A stretch of 34,501 bases of DNA from Candidatus Buchananbacteria bacterium RIFCSPLOWO2_01_FULL_39_33 (GCA_001817505.1 MHIM01000031.1:1-34501); one strand, 5' to 3'; counted from the stretch's first letter, positions 1-8,480 are shown. Notes: generated by a model from the sequence alone, not told the origin. Program-made: numbers and translations.

Positions 1-13
1 TCACTTAATCTCT

Positions 14-19
14 TATAAT
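14..19 (+). promoter_or_regulatory. -10 box and 5' leader hairpin of the ATPase gene
   Basis: A perfect TATAAT lies at 14-19; its -35 box would fall outside the window. The predicted transcript would start near 26 and open almost at once with a stem formed by 30-42 and 68-80 (13 pairs including G-T wobbles), enclosing a small GCGC-TTC-GCGC hairpin. The leader then runs about 20 nt to the ATG at 102. The hairpin may stabilise the mRNA or act as a control element; that part is inference. Confidence 0.5.
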
Positions 20-101
20 TAACCATAGAAATCTAATGTAGCATTATTAGCGCTTCGCGCCAAATCTGTTGCGTTAGATTCTGGACTCAAACTAATTATC
101 C

Positions 102-2813
102 ATGCCGATTAAAAAATCTAAAGAAAAATCATCAGAAGAGCATTGGTATGCCCTCTCGGTTGCCGATTGTTTTAAAAAACTTAAAAGTTCCAAGGATGGT
201 TTATCAACCAAGCCAGTGAAAGCGCGTCAGAGATCATTTGGTTTGAATATCTTGCCTCAGGAAAAGCCCCTTTCGGGACTTTTAATTTTATTAAGCCAAA
301 TTAAATCACCCTTGGTTTATGTTCTTTTGATCGCCGGCTCGATTTCTTGGCTTTTAGGCGACTTGACCGATGCCGGAGTTATTTTTTTTGCGGTTTTAAT
401 CAATACTGTTTTCGGCTGGTGGCAGGAAAACAAAGCTAATAAAGCTGTCGCTAAACTGCGTCAAATAGTCAGATACCAAGCCAAAGTTTTGCGCGATGAC
501 CAGGAAATAGAAATTGATTCCAGTGAATTGGTCCCGGGTGATCTGGTTTTTATTAGCGCCGGCGATAAGGTGCCGGCCGACAGCCGAGTAGTTGAGGCCA
601 AAGACCTGCAAACTGCCGAAGCGGCGCTAACTGGCGAAGCGGCGCCGATTGCCAAAAATAATAAAATTTTAAAAAGCGGCACTTATTTGGCTGATAGGAA
701 AAATATGGTTTATATGGGCACTTTGGTGGTCAGAGGGAAAGCCACGGTTTTGGTCTGTGAAATTGGCTTAAAGACGGAAATTGGCAAAATAACTAAGTTA
801 GTTAAAGAAACTAAAGAAGAAAAAACACCTTTGCAGAAAAAATTGGCGCAGTTTAGCTCCTGGTTGACGGTCTTAGTGGTTGTTTCCAGTTTATTGATAT
901 TTTCTCTGGGCTTGTTCTTAAACCAAGACCCCTTAGAAATTTTTATTACTGCCGTGGCGGTGGCGGTGGCTGCCATTCCTGAAGGCCTGGTGATTGCCGT
1001 GACCATAATTCTGACGGTTGGTATGCAGGTTATTTTGAAAAAGAAGGCCTTAGTCAGAAGGTTGGTAGCGGCCGAAACTTTGGGCAGCACTTCTATAATT
1101 TGCACTGATAAAACCGGCACTCTGACTGAAGGCAAAATGCAAGTGGCCAATATCATTACCGCTGATAAAGAATACCAAATCGCTAAAAATGAAAGCATTT
1201 CCAAGATAGAAAAAGTCCAGGATCTGATCTTAAAGGTTTCGGTTTTATGCAATGAAGCGGTGGTGGAAAATCCGCAAGCGGCTTTAGCCGAATTAAAAAT
1301 CATCGGTAGCCCGACTGAAAAAGCGCTATTAATCGCTGCTATTCAATCCGGCTACAACCAGCAAAAATTAAATCAGGAATATGAGAAGCTTGATGAAATG
1401 CCTTTTAATTCAGAAAAAAAGTTTATGGCTACTTTGCATCATCATAAAATTCTTGGCCATCGGCATATTTTTGCCAAAGGAGCGCCGGAAATCATCTTGG
1501 ACTTTTGCGATAAAGTTATGATTGGCGGCAAGGCAGAAAAATTAAATATTAACTATTTGATTTATCTCAAGAAGAAATATGAAGGTTTAACCAGCCAGGG
1601 CTTGCGCCTTTTGGCTTTTGCTTATAAAACCGGCCAGAATTTTAAAACATGCTTAAATGAGCTTGGACATTTGACTTTTTTAGGTTTTGTGGCTTTAAAA
1701 GACCCATTAAGGCAAGAAGCTAAGGAAGCCATTAATCTCTGCCAAGCAGCCGGCATCAGGCCAATAATTATTACTGGCGACCATAAATTGACTGCCAAGG
1801 CCATCTTCCTGGAATTGGGCTTTAAGACCGATGGCAACATCGTTGAGGGCAAGGACTTGGATAATTGGACCGATGAAGAACTGCAAAAAAGAGTTAGCGG
1901 CATTGATATTTATGCCCGGGTTGAGCCCCATCATAAATTGCGGGTGGTTGACGCCTGGCAAGCCAAAGGGGAAGTGGTGGCGATGACCGGCGACGGCATC
2001 AATGACGCTCCCGCTCTTAAATCAGCCGATATCGGCATTGCCTTGGGCGATGGTTCTGATGTCACCAAAGAGACCGCTGATATAGTTTTGCTGGACAATA
2101 ATTTCCGGGTTATTGTGGCCGCAGTTGAACAGGGACGAATAATTTTTGATAATATCCGCAAGGTTATTTTATATCTCTTAACTGACAGTTTTTCGGAAAT
2201 GATACTCATTATTGGCGCGCTGGTAATCGGTTTGCCCTTGCCGATTTTAGCCACTCAAATTTTATGGATTAATTTAGTAGCCGACGGCTTGCCCAATATC
2301 GCCATGACTTTAGAGCCTGGCGAATCAGGTATTATGCGCGACAAGCCCAGGAAAAAATCCGAGCCGATTTTAAACAAAGAAATGAAAATCCTTATTTTCA
2401 TCATCGGTGTAATCACTGACATTATTCTTTTGGGCTTATTTATTTATCTTTTAGGTCTATTGGGCGAAGCCAATTTAGATCACATTAGGACTATTATTTT
2501 CACCGCTCTGGGTATTGATTCCTTGCTCTATGTTTTCAGTGTCAGGTCGCTGCGCCATTCAATCTTTAATAAGAATTTTTTCAGTAATAAATACCTGGTA
2601 GGCGCGGTAATAATTTCTTTCTTTATGATGCTCTTGGCTGTTTATTTGCCCTTCTTGCAGGATATATTCCAGACCGTCAGCTTGGGCGGCAATGAATGGC
2701 TGATCATCTTAATTTTGGCGCTGATTAAAATTATCTTTATTGAAATCGTCAAATATTATTTCATAGTCAAGAACAAAATAAAATCTCAAAAATTAATGCC
2801 CCTTAATGTCTAA
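102..2813 (+). CDS. P-type cation-transporting ATPase (P2, Ca2+-type like)
   Basis: ATP-driven cation pump of the inner membrane. The actuator motif TGEA is at about residue 177, the phosphorylation motif DKTGTLTEG places the catalytic Asp at D336, and the hinge motif TGDGINDAP is at 629-637. TM4 carries PEGL (293-296), typical of P2 ATPases. TM6 reads NLVADGLP, keeping the Asn and Asp that bind Ca2+ in SERCA-type pumps. TM5 (YLLTDSFSEM) keeps the Glu but has Ser where SERCA has Asn768, so the number of ion sites and the exact ion are uncertain. At 903 aa it has the usual full length, with an N-terminal cation-ATPase domain and about ten membrane segments. Its stop overlaps the next start by 8 nt, so the two genes are probably co-transcribed. 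Ca2+ or Mn2+ export is the most likely role, by family. Confidence 0.92.
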   Translation: MPIKKSKEKSSEEHWYALSVADCFKKLKSSKDGLSTKPVKARQRSFGLNILPQEKPLSGLLILLSQIKSPLVYVLLIAGSISWLLGDLTDAGVIFFAVLINTVFGWWQENKANKAVAKLRQIVRYQAKVLRDDQEIEIDSSELVPGDLVFISAGDKVPADSRVVEAKDLQTAEAALTGEAAPIAKNNKILKSGTYLADRKNMVYMGTLVVRGKATVLVCEIGLKTEIGKITKLVKETKEEKTPLQKKLAQFSSWLTVLVVVSSLLIFSLGLFLNQDPLEIFITAVAVAVAAIPEGLVIAVTIILTVGMQVILKKKALVRRLVAAETLGSTSIICTDKTGTLTEGKMQVANIITADKEYQIAKNESISKIEKVQDLILKVSVLCNEAVVENPQAALAELKIIGSPTEKALLIAAIQSGYNQQKLNQEYEKLDEMPFNSEKKFMATLHHHKILGHRHIFAKGAPEIILDFCDKVMIGGKAEKLNINYLIYLKKKYEGLTSQGLRLLAFAYKTGQNFKTCLNELGHLTFLGFVALKDPLRQEAKEAINLCQAAGIRPIIITGDHKLTAKAIFLELGFKTDGNIVEGKDLDNWTDEELQKRVSGIDIYARVEPHHKLRVVDAWQAKGEVVAMTGDGINDAPALKSADIGIALGDGSDVTKETADIVLLDNNFRVIVAAVEQGRIIFDNIRKVILYLLTDSFSEMILIIGALVIGLPLPILATQILWINLVADGLPNIAMTLEPGESGIMRDKPRKKSEPILNKEMKILIFIIGVITDIILLGLFIYLLGLLGEANLDHIRTIIFTALGIDSLLYVFSVRSLRHSIFNKNFFSNKYLVGAVIISFFMMLLAVYLPFLQDIFQTVSLGGNEWLIILILALIKIIFIEIVKYYFIVKNKIKSQKLMPLNV

Positions 2814-3405
2814 TCGTTTAATCAGGAAAATAATTAGCCGAAGTGATGAAGCTGTCTATGATATTATTCGGCCGGCGCTTTGGAGCCGGTTCTGGCAGAT
2901 AATTTTGGCTGTTATTTTGATCAATCTACCCTTCTTTTTGATTTATCCGCTTTTCCTTCGCGGTTACTGGGGTGTGGCGATTTTTGCTGCCCTCTTGATG
3001 ATCGCCCTGTTTTACCTTTTGAGGCTTTATTACGGTCGGTATTATACGGCTCTGTTAATTACCAACAAAAGGTTAATAGACGCCAGTTTGACGGGTTTTT
3101 TTAATTTTTCAGTCCTGACTATACTCTATGGCAAAATCCAGGATGTTGATTATAAATCTAAAGGCCTGCTTAAAACCATTCTCAAAATAGGCGATATCTA
3201 CATAACTTTTATCAAAGACCAGGAAACGTTGATCAAATTAGCCTCAATTAAAAATCCCCACCAAGTGGTGGAAATGATCATAGAACAAAGGGATCGTTAC
3301 TTAAGAGAGAAGCGAGAGGTTCAGGGTCAGGAGGCCATCAGGATCTTGGCTGGTCTGAAAAAAAAGCTGGGCGAAGAAAAATTCAATCAGCTTATTTATC
3401 ATTAA
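2806..3405 (+). CDS. PH-domain membrane protein (bPH2/YdbT-like)
   Basis: A 199-aa protein with two adjacent hydrophobic segments at about residues 22-66, followed by a segment typical of bacterial PH-like domains: TNKRLIDASLTGFFN, then VDYKSKGLLKTILKIGDIYI. The C-terminal 40 residues are charged and probably helical. Its ATG lies inside the end of the ATPase gene (8-nt overlap), suggesting translational coupling. Bacterial PH-like membrane proteins are mostly of unknown function. Nothing in the sequence gives a substrate; a role linked to the pump is only suggested by the overlap. Confidence 0.7.
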   Translation: MSNRLIRKIISRSDEAVYDIIRPALWSRFWQIILAVILINLPFFLIYPLFLRGYWGVAIFAALLMIALFYLLRLYYGRYYTALLITNKRLIDASLTGFFNFSVLTILYGKIQDVDYKSKGLLKTILKIGDIYITFIKDQETLIKLASIKNPHQVVEMIIEQRDRYLREKREVQGQEAIRILAGLKKKLGEEKFNQLIYH

Positions 3406-3415
3406 TCAATCTCAT

Positions 3416-3423
3416 GCTATAAT
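3416..3423 (+). promoter_or_regulatory. Extended -10 element abutting the ftsB-like start
   Basis: TGCTATAAT (extended -10) ends only 2 nt before the ATG at 3426. A start site about 6-7 nt downstream would fall inside the ORF, so either the promoter is not used, or the mRNA is leaderless from a non-ATG codon, or it serves something else. Confidence 0.3.
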
Positions 3424-3425
3424 AA

Positions 3426-3857
3426 ATGATAGGGAAATATAAAAAAATAATCAGCCGGTATTTTTCTAAATCCAGGATAGTCAGCACGGTTTGCCTTATT
3501 TTGATATTTTTTTTTAGCGTCAATTTGACGAAAGAAATAGTCAATCGGCACCAAATTGACCGTAAGATCAGGCAGTATGAGGAGCAAACCGCCAAACTGG
3601 AGAAAGAAAATAAAGAAATCAGCGTTTTGATTGATGCCTGGCAGAACGGCCGGCAGTTGGAGAAGGAAGCACGTCTAAAATTAGGGTTAAAAAAACCTGG
3701 CGAAAATGTAGTTTTAATTTCTCGAAATAACGGCCAAGCCGGCGAGGAAAAAATAATTAACCCCGAGGCCGAAGTGCTGGGAGGGATTATCTTGCCGGAA
3801 AATACCAAAAATATTCCCAATTACAAAAAATGGTGGATATTTTTCTTCAAACGTTAA
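3426..3857 (+). CDS. Septum formation initiator, FtsB/DivIC-like
   Basis: A 143-aa bitopic protein with a short basic cytoplasmic N-terminus, one TM helix (about residues 19-33, VSTVCLILIFFFSV), then a coiled coil (about 40-75, rich in E/K/Q: RKIRQYEEQTAKLEKENKEI), followed by an ARLKLGLKKPGE segment. This LGL.KPGE motif after the coiled coil is characteristic of DivIC/FtsB-family proteins, which bridge FtsL and FtsQ in the divisome. ftsQ is also in this window (33524), though not adjacent. There is no good Shine-Dalgarno site, and a -10 box sits directly upstream (see that entry). The C-terminal tail, about 35 aa after the motif, is not diagnostic. Confidence 0.8.
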   Translation: MIGKYKKIISRYFSKSRIVSTVCLILIFFFSVNLTKEIVNRHQIDRKIRQYEEQTAKLEKENKEISVLIDAWQNGRQLEKEARLKLGLKKPGENVVLISRNNGQAGEEKIINPEAEVLGGIILPENTKNIPNYKKWWIFFFKR

Positions 3858-3870
3858 AAAATAATAATTA

Positions 3871-3971
3871 GATGGTAGCTGGTAGCTGCTTAGCTTGTTA
3901 GGGCTAGTTGATGAAGAAAATATTCTAAATAAATCCTAATAAGCTAAAAAGCTAACTACCTAAAAGCTAAA
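3871..3971. repeat. AGCTAA-type imperfect inverted repeat
   Basis: The left arm (about 3874-3901) and right arm (about 3936-3960) are imperfect reverse complements built from repeats of the core TAGCTTnTTAGCTT. The same core occurs before pheT (26053) and serS (31269). It fills the gap between two co-oriented genes, so it may act as a hairpin in the mRNA. Confidence 0.6.
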
Positions 3972-3976
3972 TATAT

Positions 3977-5341
3977 ATGGCCAACAGTCTTAATTTGACT
4001 CCGGAAAGAAAAGCCAAATTGAAAAAAGAGGTGATGGAGGAAATAAACAAAGCAGAAGAAAAGAAATCAGCGGCGATTAAAGAAATTCCTCCAGTTATCG
4101 TCAAGCCGCAGCCCCCAAGAGCTGACCTTGGCGCCAAAAAGCCGGCCATGGTTAAAATTGCCAAAAAAGAATTAGTAACCACCAGTTCTAAAAAAATTGT
4201 TATCAAACAACTGCCAAGCCAGCCAAAGCCAGCGCCAACTAAAAAAAAGGCAGTTAAAAAAACTGCCGTTGCCAAAGTATCAGCCCGGCCTAAAGCGCCT
4301 GCCCAGCCCAAAATTGCCGCCGCTTTAAAGCCCAAAGTTACCACCATTTTAAAACCCAAAGAAATTTTTTCTGAACCGGACAGTTTTGTTCAAATAGCTA
4401 AACGAAAAAACATATTTCGCTTTAAAATTCCTCCGATTAATATAAAAAAACTGGTTATTAGCCTGGCAATTGTAACCATCATAACGCTAATAGTAATTCT
4501 AGCGGCGAATATTTGGGGGGTTTACCGGTTTGGCTGGCATAATAAGACCAGCCGGCTAATAGCTGATATTTTACCTTTGCCGGCCGGCACAGTTAATGGC
4601 CAGTTAATACCTTTATCTGATTACCTTGATGATTTTAAAATTATCAGCGATATTTTATCAACTTCAGAGGCTAAATCCGCTCTTGACCAAAATCAGATTA
4701 AAGATCAATTATTCAACCGGCTGGTTTCTTTAAACATCATTGAAAATGAATTGAAAAAATATAATAAATCAGTGACGCCCCCGATGCTTGATGAAGAAAT
4801 GCAAAAAATAATTGATCAATTGGGCTCAAAAGAAAAGGTGATAAGCGATATTAATGATATTTACGGCATGGATCTGGCCATGTTCAAGCAAAATATTTTA
4901 AAGCCGCTGATAGCTGCGGCTATTTTACAGCAAGAGATAATGGCTGATGAAAATCTGGAAATAACCAAGGAAGCCCAGCGACTAGCCGAGGCAGCGTTAG
5001 CCCTTGCTCTTCAGCCAAGCGTTGATTTTGAGGCCTTAGTTCTACAGTATGCTACTGATTCGGCTGTTAGCAGCCAAAGAGGGGATATGGGCTGGTTCAC
5101 TAAGGCAGAATTGCCCGATGAATCGGCAGCCGATTTGTTCTTATTGCCGGCAGGCGGCGTTTATAATAAAGTTGTTAAAGACCAAGACGGTTATCACATC
5201 TTTAAAGTTGACAGCAAACTGACCGATCAGGAATCGGGTAAAGAAAGCATCAAGTTAAGGCAGATACTGATAAAAGTTGATGTGGAATTATACATCAAGA
5301 GTTTGTTTGACCAGGCGGTCATTAAAAGATATGTGAGGTAG
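3977..5341 (+). CDS. Membrane-anchored peptidylprolyl isomerase (parvulin, SurA/PrsA-like)
   Basis: A 454-aa protein. Residues 1-140 are a cytoplasmic Lys/Pro/Ala-rich low-complexity region (PKPAPTKKKAVKKTAVAK). One TM helix follows at about 156-178 (LVISLAIVTIITLIVILAANIWG). The outside part contains a SurA_N-like helical region (about 200-335) with the LFNRLVSLNIIENELKK pattern, then a PpiC rotamase domain (about 340-440) with the hallmark RGDMGWFTKAELP and the closing DGYHIFKVDSK. By family it catalyses prolyl isomerisation of exported proteins and chaperones them. The long basic N-terminal tail is unusual for PrsA/SurA and could bind nucleic acid or acidic partners (inference). It converges on the minus-strand tRNA-Thr, whose 3' end lies 4 nt beyond the stop. 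Confidence 0.85.
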   Translation: MANSLNLTPERKAKLKKEVMEEINKAEEKKSAAIKEIPPVIVKPQPPRADLGAKKPAMVKIAKKELVTTSSKKIVIKQLPSQPKPAPTKKKAVKKTAVAKVSARPKAPAQPKIAAALKPKVTTILKPKEIFSEPDSFVQIAKRKNIFRFKIPPINIKKLVISLAIVTIITLIVILAANIWGVYRFGWHNKTSRLIADILPLPAGTVNGQLIPLSDYLDDFKIISDILSTSEAKSALDQNQIKDQLFNRLVSLNIIENELKKYNKSVTPPMLDEEMQKIIDQLGSKEKVISDINDIYGMDLAMFKQNILKPLIAAAILQQEIMADENLEITKEAQRLAEAALALALQPSVDFEALVLQYATDSAVSSQRGDMGWFTKAELPDESAADLFLLPAGGVYNKVVKDQDGYHIFKVDSKLTDQESGKESIKLRQILIKVDVELYIKSLFDQAVIKRYVR

Positions 5342-5344
5342 TGA

Positions 5345-5415
5345 AGCCCCCTGCCAGAATCGAACTGACGTAAGTGGTTTACGATACCACTGTTCTGCCA
5401 CTGAACTAAAGGGGC
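5345..5415 (-). tRNA. tRNA-Thr (anticodon CGT)
   Basis: The minus strand folds into a full 71-nt cloverleaf: acceptor GCCCCTT/AGGGGGC (one G-T pair), D arm GTTC...GAAC, anticodon stem GTGGT/ACCAC with loop ATCGTAA giving anticodon CGT (reads ACG), a 4-nt variable loop, and a T arm with loop TTCGATT. The discriminator base is T. No CCA is encoded. Confidence 0.95.
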
Positions 5416-5455
5416 GCATTTTATCTAATAATACCTTGTTAAACGATAAAAATCA

Positions 5456-6259
5456 ATGAGATTGCCTTTCTTAATTTTTATAACTCTGAGTTTAATTCTG
5501 ACCAGTTTTAAATACGTTACCGCCAAGGACTTTGTTTATTTTGACACGATTGATTATCCTCTGACCGAAGATTATTCAATCACGCCGCCGGATAATACCG
5601 ATTTGACTTTAAAAATTCTGGCCAATTCCACTAAGGAAAAATTGATTTTGAAGGCCTTAATGATCGTTGACCAAGACAGTATTGGAAATTTTTTTACCCT
5701 GCCGGCTGATAAAACTCCGGCCAGTGATCTTTACTTTATAAAGTTTAATCCAGCCAGCGAAGATAATTTTTCAAATCAGCCGGAACTCACCTTAAAATAC
5801 CAACCCGATAATAAGTATAAAGAAGTTTATTTTTACGATTGGACAATTTTGGAATTTGTTAAATTGGAATCAGTCAGAGACGAAGTTAATCAAACTCTGA
5901 CCGTTAAACTGCCCAAAAGGAAGAAGATAATGATCGCGCTTTTCAATGAATCAGAATTATTGGGTCAGGCCTCCTGGTATGTTTATACAAAATACAGCGG
6001 ACAACTAATAGCCGCCAGCCGGGATTTTGCCATTGATTCCAAAGTTAAAGTTTATAATTTTTATAACGAGCATGAAATAACAGTGACTATTAAAGATTTC
6101 GGACCTAAAAAATGCTCCGACTGGACGGAAAAAGAGCAACGACTGATGGGACCCTGCCAAGACCGGGTCTTGGATCTGTCCAAAGAGGCCTTTTTGAAAT
6201 TAGCCACCACCACCGGTGTGGGCATTATTTCCCAAGTCCGCGTCACCCCAGTTGATTAG
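5456..6259 (+). CDS. RlpA-like double-psi beta-barrel protein, secreted
   Basis: A 267-aa protein with an N-terminal signal sequence or anchor (LPFLIFITLSLILTSFKYVTA, about 2-23), a middle beta-rich region of about 130 aa without a recognised family, and a C-terminal RlpA-type double-psi beta-barrel (about 168-267). Diagnostic segments are QASWYV, VTIKDFGP (the family has DRGP; the Asp is kept) and DRVLDLSKEAFLKLA. RlpA proteins bind or cleave denuded peptidoglycan glycan strands at septa. Location next to ftsE and ftsX and near ftsB supports a cell-wall or division role. No strong Shine-Dalgarno site is visible. Confidence 0.8.
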   Translation: MRLPFLIFITLSLILTSFKYVTAKDFVYFDTIDYPLTEDYSITPPDNTDLTLKILANSTKEKLILKALMIVDQDSIGNFFTLPADKTPASDLYFIKFNPASEDNFSNQPELTLKYQPDNKYKEVYFYDWTILEFVKLESVRDEVNQTLTVKLPKRKKIMIALFNESELLGQASWYVYTKYSGQLIAASRDFAIDSKVKVYNFYNEHEITVTIKDFGPKKCSDWTEKEQRLMGPCQDRVLDLSKEAFLKLATTTGVGIISQVRVTPVD

Positions 6260-6260
6260 A

Positions 6261-6337
6261 TGTCATTCTAATACAAACATTAAATTGCTTCGTCCGCCTT
6301 GCTCCCCTGCCTGCCGGCAGGCAGGTTCGCAATGACA
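6261..6337. repeat. TGTCATT...AATGACA repeat interrupted by a 20-bp palindrome
   Basis: A roughly 77-nt unit with short inverted ends (TGTCATT / AATGACA). The right half resembles the TTGCTTCGT...CGCAATGACA repeat seen in reverse at 8356. Inside it lies a perfect 20-bp palindrome, CCTGCCTGCCGGCAGGCAGG (6306-6325). Confidence 0.7.
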
Positions 6338-6375
6338 GTCACTATAAGCCATAAGCTATAAGCCATTTGCCATCT

Positions 6376-7056
6376 ATGATCCATTTGATAAATGTAACCA
6401 AAACTTTTGAGCCCAAAACCGTGGCTCTTAAAAATATCAACCTGCATATTGAACCAGGCGAGTTTATTTCCATCGTCGGCCAGTCCGGTTCGGGCAAAAC
6501 TACCATTGCCCGGCTTTTGATTGCCGAAATCCGGCCGGATAAAGGCAAGATAGTGGTAGGCGGTTGGAATATTACCGGTATCAAACATCGTCAGATTCCT
6601 TTACTGCGCCGGCAAATAGGCGTGGTCTTCCAAGATTTTAAACTATTACCAAAAAAAACAGTTTTTGAAAATGTGGCTTTCGCTTTGCAGGTTTCCGGCG
6701 TGCCCAAAAGCCGCATTAATAAGATAGTTCCGCAAGTTTTGAAGATTGTTGATTTAGGCGATAAATTAAATCGCTATCCGCAGCAGCTCTCGGGCGGCGA
6801 AAAGCAACGAGTGGCTATTGCCCGGGCCCTAATCCATCGACCGAAAATCCTTTTAGCCGACGAGCCGACCGGCAATTTGGACGCTATCAACTCCAAAGAA
6901 ATCATTGATCTGCTTTTGAAGATAAATGAATTCGGCACGACGGTGGTTTTAGTTTCCCATGACAAGGAAATTGTCAATGGCCTAAAGAAGAGGGTAGTCA
7001 CTTTGGAAAACGGCGAAATCTCCCAAGACCAGAAAGTCGGAAAATATGTTATTTAG
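6376..7056 (+). CDS. ftsE: Cell division ATP-binding protein FtsE
   Basis: ABC ATPase of 226 aa from ATG 6376. The ORF track begins at a TTG three codons earlier, but MIHLINVTK is the usual FtsE N-terminus. Walker A is GQSGSGKT, the Q-loop region is QDFKLLP, the signature is [15 protein letters not shown], Walker B is [12 protein letters not shown], and the H-loop is LVSHD. FtsE pairs with FtsX at the membrane and couples ATP hydrolysis to activation of peptidoglycan hydrolases through periplasmic partners. ftsX follows after 41 nt, and an RlpA-like wall protein precedes it. The FKLLP segment and the ftsX neighbour separate it from generic LolD/MacB-type ATPases. Confidence 0.93.
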   Translation: MIHLINVTKTFEPKTVALKNINLHIEPGEFISIVGQSGSGKTTIARLLIAEIRPDKGKIVVGGWNITGIKHRQIPLLRRQIGVVFQDFKLLPKKTVFENVAFALQVSGVPKSRINKIVPQVLKIVDLGDKLNRYPQQLSGGEKQRVAIARALIHRPKILLADEPTGNLDAINSKEIIDLLLKINEFGTTVVLVSHDKEIVNGLKKRVVTLENGEISQDQKVGKYVI

Positions 7057-7097
7057 TTAAAAGTTTGTAAAGTTTATAAAGTTATAAAGTCAAGGTT

Positions 7098-8015
7098 ATG
7101 ATCATAATCACCATCAAACGCAGTTTATGGTTTGCTCTCCAATCATTTTGGAGGAATATTTGGCTATCACTGGCCACTATTTTTATCATCTCTTTGACTT
7201 TTTTATCCATTAATTTTTTAGTGATCATCAACGCCATTTCTGATTCGGCTATTACCGCCGTCAAAAATAAAATTGATGTTTCTATTTATTTCAAACAGGA
7301 TATTAGAGAAAGCAAAGTAGCGGAAATCAAATCGCATTTGGAAACTTTGACCCAAGTCAAAGAAATTGTTTATATCTCGCCTGATGAGAATTTAAGAGTT
7401 TTTAAAGAACGCCGCCAGGATGACCAGATTATTCAGGAAGTTTTAAAAGAATTGGAAGGCAACCCATTAAGTTCAACTCTGATCATTAAAGCCAAGAATT
7501 TAAGTGATTATCCGGAAATTTTAAAAGCCATTGATAATCCGGCTTATACTGATTTGATCGATAAAAAAAGCTATGATGATCATCAGACGGTGATTGCCAA
7601 TATCAATACCATTACCAATAATATTAAAAAGGGAGCCTTGGTTATAAGTTTGATGTTTGTTATTATCGCCGCTTTAATAGTTTTTAATACCGTCAGAATT
7701 GCTATTTTTACCCATCAGCAGGAAATCGGCATTATGAAGTTGGTTGGAGCGACCAACGGCTTCATCCGCTCGCCTTTTATTCTGGAAAATGTTTTTTCCG
7801 GTATCATGGCTTGTCTAGTGGCTATCTCGGTGATTTACTTCATTCTATCTTTAGTTCAGCCGCATCTGGCTAATTTTTTTAACGGCGTTGATCTTAATTT
7901 AATAGGTTATTTTAATAAAAATTTTATTTTTGTTTTTGGTAGCCAGCTTTTGGGCATTATTGTTTTGAATATTATTTCCAGCAGCTTAGCACTGGGCAAA
8001 TATTTGAAAGTATAA
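7098..8015 (+). CDS. ftsX: Cell division protein FtsX
   Basis: A 305-aa membrane protein with the FtsX layout: TM1 at about residues 20-45 (NIWLSLATIFIISLTFLSINFLVI), an extracytoplasmic domain of about 110-120 aa containing VSIYFKQDI and LEGNPLSSTLIIK (typical of the FtsX ECD), then three TM helices at about 175-300. The cytoplasmic loop after TM2 carries HQQEIGIMKLVGATNGFIRSPF, the FtsE-coupling segment of FtsX permeases. It is transcribed directly after ftsE with a 41-nt spacer of AAGTTTATAAAGTTATAAAGT-type short repeats. Assignment is firm by family and context. Confidence 0.93.
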   Translation: MIIITIKRSLWFALQSFWRNIWLSLATIFIISLTFLSINFLVIINAISDSAITAVKNKIDVSIYFKQDIRESKVAEIKSHLETLTQVKEIVYISPDENLRVFKERRQDDQIIQEVLKELEGNPLSSTLIIKAKNLSDYPEILKAIDNPAYTDLIDKKSYDDHQTVIANINTITNNIKKGALVISLMFVIIAALIVFNTVRIAIFTHQQEIGIMKLVGATNGFIRSPFILENVFSGIMACLVAISVIYFILSLVQPHLANFFNGVDLNLIGYFNKNFIFVFGSQLLGIIVLNIISSSLALGKYLKV

Positions 8016-8050
8016 GTTGGCATATGGCATATGGCTTATAGTACTTAATG

Positions 8051-8152
8051 TGTCATCCCGGACTTGATCCGGGATCCAGTAGTTTTATTAGACAGTAGTT
8101 TCCGATTTATATTTATTTCCCCTCCTTACGAAGGAGGGGATTAGGGGAGGTC
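8051..8152. repeat. Two short dispersed palindromic repeats
   Basis: 8051-8079 is TGTCATCCCGGACTTGATCC-type, related to the inverted pair at 21139-21214. 8119-8152 is a perfect CCCCTCCTT-ACG-AAGGAGGGG hairpin followed by ATTAGGGGAGG. A relative of the latter at 11876-11910 carries an inserted palindrome. Confidence 0.7.
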
Positions 8153-8166
8153 TACAATAATAACCC

Positions 8167-8195
8167 TTGATTTTTTACTAATTAACTGATATACT
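8167..8195 (+). promoter_or_regulatory. Promoter and 5' hairpin of the 35-aa ORF
   Basis: TTGATT (8167-8172), a 17-nt spacer, TATACT (8190-8195). The predicted RNA begins with a hairpin GCTCC...GGGAGC (8202-8221) followed by TTTT. This places the stem at the very 5' end, with the ATG 20 nt beyond it. Confidence 0.65.
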
Positions 8196-8240
8196 ATTTT
8201 TGCTCCTTGATCTTAGGGAGCTTTTAATTAATTCAAATTT

Positions 8241-8348
8241 ATGGCTAAAAAAAGAAGAGATCCCAGAGCTAAGGTGCCAAAATTGAAATGGCGCGAATTC
8301 GCCAAAGGCAAGCAAGGCACTGCCGGTAAATACCGAATAGGTAAATAG
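8241..8348 (+). CDS. Small basic protein, 35 aa, function unknown
   Basis: This ORF is too short for the ORF track. It reads MAKKRRDPRAKVPKLKWREF and ends KQGTAGKYRIGK. About 40% of residues are Lys or Arg, and there is a single Trp. The strong promoter and 5' hairpin directly upstream support real expression. Composition suggests RNA or ribosome binding, loosely like the small ribosomal Thx-type peptides with a GKYR motif, but I see no firm homology. Repeats, then tRNA-Gln, follow it. It could be a spurious ORF that happens to follow a promoter. Confidence 0.5.
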   Translation: MAKKRRDPRAKVPKLKWREFAKGKQGTAGKYRIGK

Positions 8349-8353
8349 GAACT

Positions 8354-8480
8354 GTTGTCATTGCGAGGAACGAAGCAATCCCACCCACTACTATGTCATT
8401 TAGACCGAAGTGGAGGAATCCCTTAATACTTGTCATTGTGAGAGAGATTCCCACACTTCGCTGACAAGCTCTGCAATCCC
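8354..8480. repeat. Cluster of TGTCATTGCGAGG-type repeats
   Basis: Three degenerate units lie side by side: TGTCATTGCGAGGAACGAAG (about 8356), a TGTCATTTAGACCGAAGTGG unit (about 8394) and TGTCATTGTGAGAGAGATTC (about 8430). They contain no ORF and form part of the spacer before tRNA-Gln. Confidence 0.65.
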
